In this document: positions 1 through 10,765 of the stretch, one piece after another | How the letters are laid out: the number at the start of each line of letters is the position of its first letter | Numbering within the stretch: the stretch's first letter is position 1 | Source: Beroe forskalii | Taxonomy: Eukaryota; Ctenophora; Nuda; Beroida; Beroidae | Length of the DNA stretch: 64,000 nt | Direction: 5' to 3' | NCBI GenBank assembly: GCA_011033025.1 | Contig: WFMF01000037.1 | Coordinates: 558,001-622,000 of the forward strand | Translations under genes and position numbers: made by a program | Notes under the pieces: generated by a model | What the model was told of the DNA's origin: nothing | The model's database searches: none | What the model saw: only the letters and a program-made list of their open reading frames with translations

Positions 1-1
1 G

Positions 2-67
2 ACACGTTTTAGAACTTGGGCCGATGCCAGATTAAACCGTTTTTATGACATGTTAAAAGTTAGATAA
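2..67 (+). CDS. 3' end of an unidentified upstream gene
   Basis: One frame is open from the window edge to a TAA at 65-67 and reads as 21 residues (TRFRTWADARLNRFYDMLKV followed by R and the stop). The composition looks like a genuine protein C-terminus, with charged and aromatic residues in a helical pattern and no low complexity. It lies about 360 bases upstream of GAR1 on the same strand. I do not recognise the family. It is too short to exclude a chance open frame. Confidence 0.3.
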   Translation, partial: TRFRTWADARLNRFYDMLKVR

Positions 68-426
68 ATGCGTAGTACGTGTGTGTGGAATCTTATGATT
101 TTTATTTATTGAGGGAATTGATTTTTGTTGAAGTTTAATTAACATCTCCAGATTACACTAAATTTATACTATTAGAAATATAATAAGGTCTCCTCATTGT
201 GTTCTTCTCTCATTATTGAACTGTGGAAATCTTTGAACAAAATTCATCAATGATGTTTCTAACAGCTGATGATTGAATTAATTTACAAATAATGATATTT
301 TTCGTATAATATTGTGTAATGATCTAGATGATACTAACTTGAATAGCTTTCTATGTGTTTAGGAAGCAGGTACTAATGAACTCGTTATTGAAATAGCAAC
401 TAACCTTTCCCCGTTCTACTAGGAAG
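68..426. other. AT-rich intergenic DNA upstream of GAR1
   Basis: No open frame or repeat is evident. The stretch must carry the GAR1 promoter and 5' UTR and the 3' UTR of the preceding gene. I see no clear TATA box or polyadenylation signal that I would assign. Confidence 0.4.
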
Positions 427-1963
427 ATGTCATTTAGAGGGCGTGGTCGAGGCAGGGGCGGGGGAAACAGACATTACGACGAGGGTCCTCCTGACTCAGT
501 CGTCAAAATAGGAAAGGTTAGTGCTCGCTGTGCCTATTTAGACTGTATTTATACTTTTATAGTACGTAGTGAGAGGAGTGAGAGTGGGGGAGGTTGGTAT
601 GTATTGCATGCCCCTTCCCCCCTATGAGTGGTTGTAACATTTACACAATGCACAGTGCCAGTAATTGAGCAGTGGACTACGGTATTATTTTACCAGTGTA
701 TTCTGCGTTGAGACCTGGGGGTCCTGTCCAAAACAAACGTATCTCAAAATCGGACTAAAGTCAAAACTACAGTGTAAATTTGCGATGAACTTTTAATCTG
801 AGTCAGTTTTTTGACTTTAATCTGTTTCGGGAAGAACTCCCAGCTGAGAACAAAGCAGACTCACAAAGCGTCCCTCTATCTCGTGTAGTCTGTGCCTCTA
901 GTCTTTGTCCGAATGTAACACACTATTATTATTATACTCGCCAACACTCGCCCCATATACCAACGTACTACACACACTGACTATTGTTTGAAATGCTCTT
1001 AGCGTGCATTACGCATCCACACAGTGCTATTTAATGTAAAGTTACGAGTCACATTACCATCCGTTATTAACTGGTGCCGTATTATCAAACTGATTATTTC
1101 ATGTATACAATACATTGCTAAAGGTGGCAGATCAGTTATACAGATCTGCCACCTTTCTCTACACTACACAAACAAGTATAAGCGGCAGCGTCCCCTAGTC
1201 CACATTAAATGATGGGCATCTATAGTTTGAGCTGTGAATGGCATCCAGTAAACTACATCGTACTTTATACCGAGGAATTTCCTGCGCATTTAGAACGAGC
1301 CATAGAGAACGGTCTATAGAATCATCTAGACTACGTTTTACATTGGGTCCCAATAGCAGCTTTCTTTACAGACTATCGTATTCATTACACGTCAGTAAAT
1401 AAACGTGTCCTATATAATGAGCGTATTGAGTATTCCTAGAATGATTGGCAATACTCAATACGTGTAAAGTAGTAAAGTGACGTGTAATGAATACGATCTT
1501 CTGTGCGCGCTGCAGAGAAAGAGCTGCTACTTGGGTTCTGGTGTTAGTGACAGTGTCCGGTTACTTCTCATTATTAAGAGGGAGGCACTGGTGCGTTACA
1601 CCCGGTTACACACTTAGTGTCTTTATTTCAACTAACTTATTATTGTAACACATGTGTCACTGAACACTGAACGTTACACACATGTCACTGAACAGTGAAC
1701 GTAACGCAAATATGTTATTGAACACTGAACGTAACACATGATAAATCACTGAACACTGAACGTTTCAGTTGATGAACACGTGTGAAGGTGACCTTGTTTT
1801 ACGTGCTGATAACGAGTGTGTGCCCTACTTCAATGCCCCTATCTACCTGGAGAACAAGCAGCAGATTGGCAAAGTGGACGAGATATTCGGACCCATCAAC
1901 GAGTACATGATGTCAGTTAAACTCATGGATAACATGACCGCTGACTCGTTCAGAACGCAATGA
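427..1963 (+). CDS. GAR1: GAR1, H/ACA ribonucleoprotein subunit 1 (two exons visible, C-terminus missing)
   Basis: GAR1 is a core protein of H/ACA snoRNPs, which pseudouridylate rRNA and snRNA in the nucleolus, and binds dyskerin. Exon 1 (427-516) starts at an ATG and encodes the family's N-terminal glycine/arginine-rich tail, then [11 protein letters not shown]. The donor is AAAG|GTTAGT. Exon 2 (1769-1963) starts after TTTCAG in the same phase and encodes the Gar1 core: CEGDLV, then [20 protein letters not shown] and [15 protein letters not shown]. Both blocks match the family closely. The reading frame ends at TGA 1961-1963 just after ADSFRTQ. Known family members continue with the FYIDPxKLLPL segment and a C-terminal RGG tail. 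No such exon was found on this strand downstream, so the model is either spliced onward from a weak donor near 1953 (GTTCAG) to an exon not recognised here, or truncated. The predicted 94 residues compare with roughly 200 usually. Confidence 0.85.
1120..1156. repeat. Perfect 14-bp-arm hairpin in GAR1 intron 1
   Basis: AAAGGTGGCAGATC at 1120-1133 is followed by a 9-base loop and its exact reverse complement at 1143-1156. It lies in the 1.25 kb GAR1 intron. Confidence 0.7.
1342..1545. mobile_element. Small inverted-repeat element (MITE-like) in GAR1 intron 1
   Basis: Two imperfect arms face each other. The inner 18 bases CGTATTCATTACACGTCA (1377-1394) are perfectly complementary to 1478-1495. 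Outside these, the segments around 1345-1375 and 1515-1545 also pair (TGGGTCCCAATAGCAGCT against AGCTGCTACTTGGGTTC). A further inner pair centres near 1440 (GCGTATTGAGTATT against AATACTCAATACG). Target duplications were not resolved. Confidence 0.45.
1646..1763. repeat. Short tandem repeat, about 31-bp unit with core CACTGAACACTGAACGT
   Basis: Four to five copies of CACTGAACACTGAACGTxACACATG run up to the polypyrimidine tract and 3' splice site of GAR1 exon 2 at 1768. The array directly abuts the branch-point region of this intron. Confidence 0.65.
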
Positions 1964-2764
1964 TGCGAACTCTTGGTGTATTGGAACAGGGCTATGTACT
2001 TAAGCGCTATCTTATCAGTTGGTTTTGGAATAGGCATCAAACACTATTTAATTGTTCTTATGTAAACAGCTAAGAACCAACTTATGGGCTATCAAATGGT
2101 AACAATTTTGTTTTCGCCAAGGGTTAATCAGTCTCTTAATTTGAAACAGTTGATTTGGTGATGTTCAATGGATTGATGTTGGAATACACAAAAACTACTT
2201 TCATAGATGAACGATTTATGGCGTCCTTTTGACCGAACTGAAACGTATTTTTTATTTATTTTTTACTTTTCAACTTATTATTTATTACCTTATTATTTTA
2301 TCTTATCATATCAGCGTATTCTTTGAATTTTGTATTGATCAATCAGAATCATATCAATCAATAATTGAGATTTGGGTTTATTCAACTATGGAGCGTAATT
2401 CACACATAACGCCTTACAGCACCATTGATCGTTCTAAAACACTGATGGCGGATATCAATGTAACCCCAACGCTAAGAATCGTGAATAGATTACTCATTCA
2501 TCAGCATAAAGAATGTTGAATATACCATATTGAATATTCTAGTATTACATCCCATTGTTGCGACGTGTTAAAATTGAGACAAAATGTGGCAAACGTGACG
2601 TGTGCTACGAATGTCTGTAACGCGCACGTCATAAATAGCATCGAAAATGTAATTTTTGAGAAAACACGTACGTATTTTTGTGCGCAATTTTAGAATTCAC
2701 GCGCGCTGCGCTCAACTGGCTGACATGACATGATTGAGGACGAACAAAGGTGACGCCCACATGT
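1964..2764. other. No supported gene
   Basis: AT-rich DNA with one 96-codon frame (2229-2519) that has no recognisable domain and no coding-like composition. I could not find the missing GAR1 C-terminal exon here. Confidence 0.4.
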
Positions 2765-2910
2765 GGATCGGGTCTACGACTTTCATCTCAGGATACTTCA
2801 TCTCCCTGTCTTGACCGGAACTCTTACCCTAACCCAGAACCTTAACTTTGTATAGAGTTGACATATTGCAAGATGAAGTGTGGTGAACTGAAATATCCGT
2901 TCCCCTGTGA
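2765..2910. repeat. Dispersed repeat, copy A (partner at 31938-32493)
   Basis: It contains the string CATCTCAGGATACTTCATCT, then CCCTGTCTTGA, a short CCTAACCC tract, and GAGTTGACATATTGC. The same blocks occur in the same order and orientation at 31938-32493, where the CCTAACC tract is longer and carries an insertion. Copy A therefore represents the uninserted state. Confidence 0.65.
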
Positions 2911-2924
2911 AACGACGAAATGTA

Positions 2925-3060
2925 CCGCCACGTAGGGTAACCGTAACATCCTACGATCTATGGATTCGTTGGGATGCATACCTTACCCTCGCCTGCGGTG
3001 CAACGTTCCGCATTTGTATTTGGACGTCACTTTTGTGCCTTGTCATAGCTCAGTTTCGGA
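2925..3060. repeat. Dispersed repeat with cores TACCCTCGC, GCAACGTTCC and TTGGACGTCACTTT
   Basis: The same ordered motifs recur at 30314-30390, and the first part at 44820-44865. The copies are diverged and all on the + strand. No coding potential is apparent. Confidence 0.5.
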
Positions 3061-3133
3061 CCGAAACTTCAACAATAGCGAGTCATTTTCGCGTTGACAA
3101 TGGACAATCAACGGCTAGTGTCCCATATAATTC

Positions 3134-3240
3134 GAGGGCCTTCGAATGACGTCACTTAGAAAAATATTGTTTAGCGCATCTAGAGATTTAAGGGTTAGGG
3201 TCAGGATTAGGAGCAGTATCTGTTAGGTCTGTGACGTTTA
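3134..3240 (+). repeat. Dispersed repeat (inverted partner at 6785-6985)
   Basis: GAGGGCCTTCGAATGACGTCAC, AAAAATAT and GCGCATCTAG, followed by TTAGGGTCAGGATTAGG, reappear reverse-complemented at about 6785-6985. The second copy lies inside the 3362-7977 transposon, so that copy was carried in or inserted there. Confidence 0.6.
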
Positions 3241-5198
3241 GGTCTGTGACGTCACTCAGCCAGAGTTTAGTGGGACCGGTCGGTCTTCGTTAATACTGCC
3301 AGACTTTCGTCTATAAATACTGCTGTCCACAGTTCGTCATAGAGTTGGAATGTGCACGAATGGCTAAAAAATGGGTGGACTTAACTCCGCCGCGGACCCG
3401 CTGCGGACCCGGTGGACCCGTTGCGGGTCCGCCGCGGACTCCACTAAAGTCCACCATAAAAATTTTTTGGTGGACTTTGGTGGACCCGCAGCGGACTTTT
3501 CAAAACTCCGCCACGGAGTGGTGGGTCCGCTGCGGGTCCGTTCGGGCTCCGCCGCGCACTGGTGGACAGTCCACCGAAAAAGTCCACCAAAAAAGTCCAC
3601 CAGGGAAAAAAGTCCGCCGTGGATTGGAGTCCACCGCGGGTTTTTCCACCGGTGGACTCCCCAGGTGGACTCCACCAGCGGACTTTGGTCCACCGGCGGA
3701 GTCCACCAGCGGAGTCCACAGGTGGAGTCCACCAGCGGAGTCCACAGGTGGAGTCCAACTCCACCAGCGGAGTCCTCTCGTGGATAACATTTTTGGCCCC
3801 GAAATTTCATGATTTTCTGGTGAAATAGCCGTCAAATCGCTCAAAATTTCCATGAATTGCGGACGTCCGAATTATGTCCGATATACTTTATCGGACATAC
3901 CCAGCCGGCCAAAAAGCGTTTAAAATACGTTTATTCAACGTTTTTTGGGAAACCCTAACGAAACGAAATAACGTTTAATAAACGTTTATTAAACTTTTTT
4001 TTCGCGTAACGTTTTAAAGCATACATTCGGTTTAAAATTTACGTTTCATAAACGTTTCTAGGGAAACGTTTAATAAACGTCAAACAGAAACGGTTATTAA
4101 ACGGAAAATCACTCGAAAAATAGTTCCTGCAGTTTCGTTTATTTATGGTTTATAAATCGTTTTCAAAAAAAACGTTTCTGATTGGTATCCTCGAAACTAT
4201 AAATAAACCAATTGATTAACCATTTCATCACTAAATTATTTCTTACTGTCCTAGACGGTAGACCCCTAGGACAATCTCGACTTGGACTATAGTGAGTCCT
4301 CCGTCGACCATGAGTATACAGTATGAGTACACACATGGTTTTAACAAAAGTAATAGAACTGGGTTATTAACCACAGTATTTGCCTTGCAAGGCACAATTT
4401 ACAGACTGAAGCAGGACGGGGGATATAATTGTTAGGGTAAAAGGTTTCCTTGTGTTTCTATGATAAGGTTTATTTTTGGTTTATTTTGGTTTATTTTCGT
4501 TTATTTCTTATTCATTCATATCTATCAGTTTTTTGTGCGTGTTGATTAAGCAATTTTCTTATCAACAAATTGCAGCGTATTTGCACAATATAGCACAAGC
4601 CTTTGTCCACAGCTGGCACGAGTTCACGCCCTGGGCAAGGCGGTAATCCGCGGAAAGATAGAGAGAACCATGTTTAAAATGTTATTTTGCGCCATTTTGA
4701 ACATCTATAACTAAATCAGTTTTTATCGGATAATGTTTTAAATTGGTAAGTTGCTTATATTGTTCCTTAAGATTTAGCTATAAAACAATTTTCAGGGCAA
4801 TCAGATGTTAAATGCGGCCTCTGGAAGCCTCTAAAAATTGAGCTGCAAAATGATTAAAATAGGTTTTGGCGAAAAACATTCTGCTGCCGCACTTAGTGAT
4901 GCTATAGTGACCTTTTCATGGTGTCCTGTTGCCTGTTAGTAAAAAATGATGGAAATAGGAGATGAAATTGTGCTGCACGTGAGTTCACGCGGAAGTTTTG
5001 TAGAAATTAGGGCATTTCATGAAATCAATATATACATGGGATTTTCGACTTGATTTTGTTAAAACAAGTTCAAATATGATTAATGTGCGTGAAATTAGGT
5101 TCCAATGCTACAATTTTGCACGTGAGTTAGCACGGACGTTTTGTAGAACTTATTGAAATCGCTACTTTTGATTTATTCAGGCATTAAACGTAATGATG

Positions 5199-5253
5199 AG
5201 TTACGATATGATGAGTAACGATATGATGAGTTACGATATGATGAGTTACGTGG
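5199..5253. repeat. GAGTTACGATATGAT short tandem repeat
   Basis: Four near-identical copies of a 15-bp unit (TGATGAGTTACGATA) lie within the 3362-7977 transposon. Confidence 0.7.
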
Positions 5254-5429
5254 ACCCAAAGTGTGTTCGGAGGAGTCGCATGGGTTTGAACGGCCTCATC
5301 CAATTTTAAGGGAGGTAATTCAGCGACGACTCTTTTTGGTTTTGGGGCCTTATATACTTATAGTTATATAGTACAAAGATCACGCATTAAATTCTCGCTA
5401 GAAAATCTGCACAGTGTATGAAGGAAATG

Positions 5430-6030
5430 AACTTTCAATGCTGTGTTTGGTGAAAAGTGGAGGAGGTCAACTGTACTGCAAGACGACAGTGATGAAGTTT
5501 GACAAGTCTAGTCTACTCAGTCAAATTTGGTTTTGACAGCTGTCCGCGGTTTTCTTGTCAAGAGAGCAAGAGCAGAGTCAGCAGCTGTATCGATTCATCA
5601 GTTGAGGCGGATTCCGATCAAAAATCAGGAAACTCGGTTACAGCAGAGTAAATGTGAGCAATTCAAGAGTGAGTTTGAGGAGGTCAGTGATGCGGTCAAG
5701 CATGAGCTGGGGTATGAAGAAAGAAAAGAGCTGAAAGCTGCGGTGAAATTTGCTGAGAAACACGGCGACTGAAAGTGAAAGAAAGGGCGGTAATAGTAAT
5801 TATACTGTTTGTTCTTGAAGAGATTACCAGCGAAGTTGTGCGGGGAAGTGGAGAAGAGCCTGCAGTGGACATATCTGCAACAGAGCGAGCCATCAGTCCG
5901 TGACTGCTATGGGGTGGGAATTTCTAATAACCTGAACAGCCGGATCAAGTTTGATTTTAAAGCCCTTGTGGGTGCTACACATAGGGTTTGTGATAAACAG
6001 GTTTTTCGTGAACGAAAATACACATTTTAA
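5430..6030 (+). pseudogene. Possible coding remnant inside the 4.6-kb transposon
   Basis: This is the only part of the element with protein-like composition. A 72-81 codon frame (5527-5772) has charged helical sequence (FKSEFEEVSDAVKHELGYEE). A short frame precedes it near 5440-5526, and another around 5809-5910 reads EEITSEVVRGSGEEP. The pieces are in different frames with stops between them. They could be decayed transposase or captured host exons. I do not recognise a family. Confidence 0.25.
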
Positions 6031-8104
6031 AAAAGTTTACTTGAGGTTTCTATGGAACGAAATTTCAATCCACAAATTAGTTTTTGTAAACCATAAATAA
6101 ACGTTCCACATACGTTTATTTATGGTTTTGTAGAAAACGTTATATATAAACCAAAAAATAAACGTATCAGAAACGTTTAATTTTGGTTTGGTGTAAACGT
6201 TTTACAGATCCGTCTATTAAACGTATCAAAAACGTTTAGAAATAACGTTTGACGAAAACCAAAATTTAACCAAAGAAAAACGTTTTTCATTGGTTTATTT
6301 TTGGTTTGGTTTCTTAGTCCGTGATAATTATAATTATCACGGACTTTAGTTTCACGGACATAAAACTTCACGGACATTAATATTCACGCTCGATCCAGCC
6401 ACTTCAAATTTCCAAAAATTTTCAAAATTCTCGGCTCGATTTCTCCCATTTTCCCCCACTTGAATGCTTGAATTGAAGATTTTCTCAATATTTTTCTTTA
6501 ATAAATATGATAAATTTCCATATTGCAGGTACTAAGCATTAAAAAGAAGCATAATTTCCTTACAAATTCTATTATTTGTGCATTTCAAGAGAGGAGGTCA
6601 GAAATTTTATGTCTCTCCCTATAAATTTTAGGACGAAATGCCGGACTTAATTTTCACGGACCTGAATATTACGGACAAGAGTATCACGGACAATTTTCAC
6701 GATTATTAAAATTCACGCTGAGGTGCTCAGTGAATTTAATGTCCGTGATAATTATGTCCGATAAGGTAAACGGGGCTGAGTGACGTCACAGATCCGAAGG
6801 GCAATTTTTCTCTATCCTAAACCTACCGAGACTCTACCAAAACCCTTACCCTAATCCTGACCCTAAACCTAACAAATCCTGACCCTAATCCTGACCATAA
6901 CCTTCAAAGCGCTAGATGCGCTTGATTATATTTTTCTGAGTGACGTCATTGTCATGGAAAATGAAGGCCCTGCTTACATGGGAGACATATTGGCCAGAAT
7001 CCCAGGACCCCTCTCAGATTTGGGGCTAATATCAATTTTTTGGTGGTAATCTAACTATCCCCCATTTGTCTTAAAAAGAGGTGTCTTAAAAGAGGTGTTT
7101 ATTTTTGGTCAAACTTTAATTTCACGTTCGCACCGGACACACTTTTTCCAATTTCAGCTGGAAAAGCATTGAAATTAGGGTTTCTGGGATTGCGGAATTT
7201 GCGGACAAGGGGAGGGAGGGGTCTGAAATGGCCAAAATTTTGCGGACGTCCTTTATGGATGGCCCCCCAGTTGATTTTGAAATATCGATCAAATCTGAGA
7301 GGGTCTTGTCAGGCGTTGCCTGACCCCCTCGCGCGCGCGAAGCGCGCGCGCCACTTTAAATAATGGGTCTGACGACGTCAGACAAAGAGGGTCTACTCAC
7401 CCCTCCCTCCTCATTGCGACGCCCTTTATGGATGGTCCCTTTGAAATATCGACCGAATCTGAGAAAGCTATGTGTACACATGGCACTCCTTTCCAAAAAC
7501 CATACAGCCCTAATGGCGGAGTCCACTGACAGAGTCCACTGGCAGTTTACTGATGGACTCCACTGGCGGAGTCCACTGGCGGAGTCGAGTCCACTGGCGG
7601 AGTTGAGTCCACTGGCGGAGTCGAGTTCACTAGTGACTCCACTGGCGGAGTCCGCCAGGACTCGACTCCGCCAGTGGACTCCGCCGGTGGAGTCAACCGA
7701 CTCCGCGGCGGACTTACCTCCACAATTATTTTAGTCCACGGTGGACTTTTTCGGTGGACTGTCCACCAGTGCGCGGCGGAGCCCGAGCGGACCCGCAGCG
7801 GACCCGCAGCGGACCCACCACTCCGCGGTGGAGTTTTGAAAAGTCCGCTGCGGGTCCACCAAAGTCCACCAAAAAAATTTTATGGTGGACTTTAGTGGAG
7901 TCCGCGGCGGACCCGCAGCGGGTCCACCGGGTCCGCAGCGGGTCCGCGGCGGAGTTAAGTCCACCCATTTTTTAGCCGCACGAATCGTTGTTCGTCATGC
8001 TTGATTGGGTGCAGAGTGGTATGTGGAATGCATGTCGTTGCTCGTCATTGATGACAAAGTGGTGTCAGGCAACATATATAAGGACGTGTGATGCAGATCT
8101 CGAC

Positions 8105-8546
8105 ATTATTTCGTTGTCGCTTTGTTAATAAGTTACCGTTGTTATTGTTAATAAGATACCGTTGTCAATAAGGTACCGTTGTTAATAAGGTACCGTTGTT
8201 TGAAAGGTACCGTTGTTTGAAAGGTACCATGTTTGTAAGGTACCGTTGTTTGGGGTATTATGTACCGTTGTTGTAAGGTACCGTTGTTTGTAAGGTACCG
8301 TTGTTAATAAGGTACCGTTGTTAATAAGGTACCGTTGTTAATAGCGGTACCGTTGTTAATAAGTACCGTTGTTAATAAGGTACTGTTGTTAATAAGGTAC
8401 CGTTACTGTTGTTACCGCTGTTTGAAAGGTACTGTTGTTTGAAAGGTACCGTTGTTTGAAAGGTACCGTTGTTTGAAAGGTACCGTTGTTTGAAAGGTAC
8501 CGTTGTTAATAAGGTACCGTTGTTAATAAGGTACCGTTGTTAATAA
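8105..8546. repeat. GGTACCGTTGTTAATAA minisatellite, array 1
   Basis: About 25 copies of a 16-18 bp unit with core GGTACCGTTGTT and spacer AATAA or TGAAA. The array is interrupted at its right end by the 8547-10288 element, and the homologous array resumes beyond it. Confidence 0.85.
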
Positions 8547-10288
8547 GGGATCGTTCACATATTACGTAATCACCTAGAGGGGGGGAGGGGGTTTCCAAAT
8601 GATTACGTTACATGTTATTGTAACAAATACAACTACTGTTAACTTGATTACGAGGGGGAGGGGGGGTTGAAATCGGCCAAAAATTGATTACGTAATATAT
8701 CTCCAAAACCGAGACGGTTGTCGTAGTAACCCCCTGCTGATTTGGTGACGTCAGTCCATTTCTTTCGGTTGGAACTAACGTAACTAAACCTCACGCATTC
8801 CGAAACAACGTTATTCTAACTTGGAATTACTAGAATTGACCAATTTCCTAATTTCTACAAAATCGTCCACGTGAACTCACGTGCTGAAATGTAGCACCCA
8901 GATCTAATTCTTCGTGCATTAGTCGTATTTGAACCCATTTCAACGTTATCAAGTCGAAAATCGCGTAAATATCAATTTATTTAAATCACCAATTTCTACA
9001 AAACGTCCACGTGAACTCACGATTCACTATTTCATCGTATATTTCCCACATTTAGTCACTGAGTGACATGAGGGAACCATTATATTAGTTCGTCATTGTA
9101 TCACAGAATAAGGCTAGTACAATTTTTCATCATTAACGTAATTTCAACCATTTTGCGTGGCTCAATTTTTAGAGGCTTCGCATGACAACATATTTCGACC
9201 GATCACCTTGAAACTCGTTTTATGAAGCTAAACTGAGGTCTAAAAAGCAGAATATCGAAGTAAAACATATTCCGATGAAAACTCTCTCAGTTAGAGATGT
9301 TCAAAGTAGCGCAAAATATCGTTTTATCGCAAAATACGCTATTTTAGTGGTTTTACGCGATTTTGATGTTGTCATCACAGCACCCAAATAGGCTCAAACC
9401 ATCTTCCCATATAGCCTATAAGAAATTCCGCCTTAATACAACATACTTTGGCCGATCTCATCTCAAGATAAGTCGTAGTTCTTGACATCTCTCTCGTTTA
9501 AGTTTTGTCCTAAAATTTCGACATCAATTTTTCACCGCACCTTAGAAAATCGCGTATATCTCGATGAAAAATCGAGATAGCCCAATGATCAGTATGATTT
9601 TCTGAAAGTTTTAAATTTCCAACCAACGATTTTGCAAAATTTTTTGAGCTATCTCATTCCTTCTTGGTGAAAATGCGCACAAAACGACCTATTTTCGCTA
9701 AAAGCAGTAAAATTTCGTTGTTGATGACGTCATAATGACGTCACCAGAACTTTATAACCTAATGCAATTCCCCATCTTAGATCTACAAAACGTGACCCTC
9801 GATCATGTCTCTGGCCTATTTGTAGAACTTGAGATCTCATCGATTTAAATTGGGTCACAAATTATCTTATATATATAAACTCCTGTGACACTGAATTCTC
9901 TCATATATAGCCCTGGCCAGTTACGTTACTGTAGCGTGCGATTTAAGTATACGCGTATCTATAAGAACGGTTGTTCTAGACCCAAAATTTTACGACGAAT
10001 CGTTCTAGATAGGTCCTGACTCTCTATTTCTTTTATTTTCTGATATGTAGGGTTCGCCCTGGCCAGGGCGGAATAAACTCCTGTGACACTGAATTTCTCT
10101 ATATAGCCCTGGCCAGTTACGTTACTGTGCATGCGATTTAAGTATACGCGTATCTATAAGAACGGTTGTTCTAGACCTAAAATTTTACGACGAATCGTTC
10201 TAGATAGGTCCTGACTCTCTATTTCTTTTTATTTTTCTGATATGCAGGGGGTTACCGCCCTGGCCAGGGCGGGAATGTGAACGATCCC
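8547..10288. mobile_element. 1.74-kb PIF/Harbinger-like non-autonomous element with TAA target duplication
   Basis: The termini are exact inverted repeats GGGATCGTTCACAT (8547-8560) and its complement ending at 10288. TAA flanks both sides (8544-8546 and 10289-10291). The surrounding GGTACCGTTGTTAATAA array reads continuously once the element and one TAA are removed, which fixes both ends. Three-base TWA duplications are characteristic of PIF/Harbinger elements. No open frame for a transposase or its Myb-like partner is present. A direct duplication occupies the right end. Confidence 0.8.
9885..10262. repeat. 190-bp direct duplication inside the Harbinger-like element
   Basis: A block beginning ATAAACTCCTGTGACACTGA and ending CGCCCTGGCCAGGGCGG occurs twice in tandem (about 9885-10072 and 10073-10262). 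The copies are nearly identical and differ by small indels. Confidence 0.8.
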
Positions 10289-10565
10289 TAAGGTACCGTT
10301 GTGACGTTTAGGTCTGTGACGTCACTCAGCCAGAGTTTAGTGGGACCTTAACCCGGTCGGTCTTCGTTAATACTGCCAGACTTTCGTCTATAAATACCGC
10401 TGTCCACAGTTCGTCATGCTTTATTTGATGCTAAGTGGTGTCAACGTCATAGAGTTGGAATGTGCACGAATCGTTGTTCGTCATGCTTGAGTGGGTGCAG
10501 AGTGGTGTCAACGTCATAATGTTGGTATGTGGAATGTGCATACGTCGCCGTTCGTCATTGATGAC

Positions 10566-10765
10566 AAAGTGGTGTTGTTTGTAAGGTACCGTTGTTTGTA
10601 AGGTACCGTTGTTTGTAAGGTACCGTTGTTTGTAAGGTACCATTGTTAAAAGGTACCGTTGTTAAGGTACCGTTGTTTGTAAGTTACCGTTGTTTATAAG
10701 GTACCTTTGTTAATAAGGTGCGCTGTTAATAAGGTACCGTTGTTGGTAAGGTGCCGTTGTTTGAA
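10566..10765. repeat. GGTACCGTTGTTTGTAA minisatellite, array 2
   Basis: About 11 copies of the same unit as the array at 8105-8546. It is the downstream end of the second copy of the duplicated unit. Confidence 0.85.

Larger units (their letters stand above)
3362..7977. mobile_element. 4.6-kb non-autonomous DNA transposon with 8-bp target duplication (hAT-like) and GTCCACC-satellite termini
   Basis: The target duplication GCACGAAT is at 3354-3361 and 7978-7985, and the same junction is uninterrupted at 10464-10471. The ends are exact inverted repeats starting GGCTAAAAAATGGGTGGAC. The similarity extends for about 235 bp (3362-3598 against 7740-7977). The terminal repeats are largely built of GTCCACC, GCGGACT and GGGTCCGC words, and the array continues inward to about 3790 on the left and 7520 on the right. 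Inside are blocks rich in AACGTTTATT motifs (3920-4180 and 6060-6300), a CACGGAC/GTCCGTGATAATTA-rich block (6320-6770) and a dispersed repeat. I see no intact transposase. An 8-bp duplication is typical of hAT elements but also occurs in a few other superfamilies, so the class is inferred. Confidence 0.85.

Noticed and set aside
3345-3853. Six overlapping frames on both strands rich in Trp, Ser and Pro
   Set aside because: All are readings of the GTCCACC satellite terminus. The same peptides reappear at 7674-7975 in the other terminus.
6840-6900. CCCTAA tract as a chromosome end
   Set aside because: Short, degenerate, inside a dispersed repeat and flanked by ordinary sequence on both sides, so it is interstitial.
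8105-8546. CRISPR-like regular repeats
   Set aside because: Spacers are 4-6 bases and not unique. It is a eukaryotic minisatellite.
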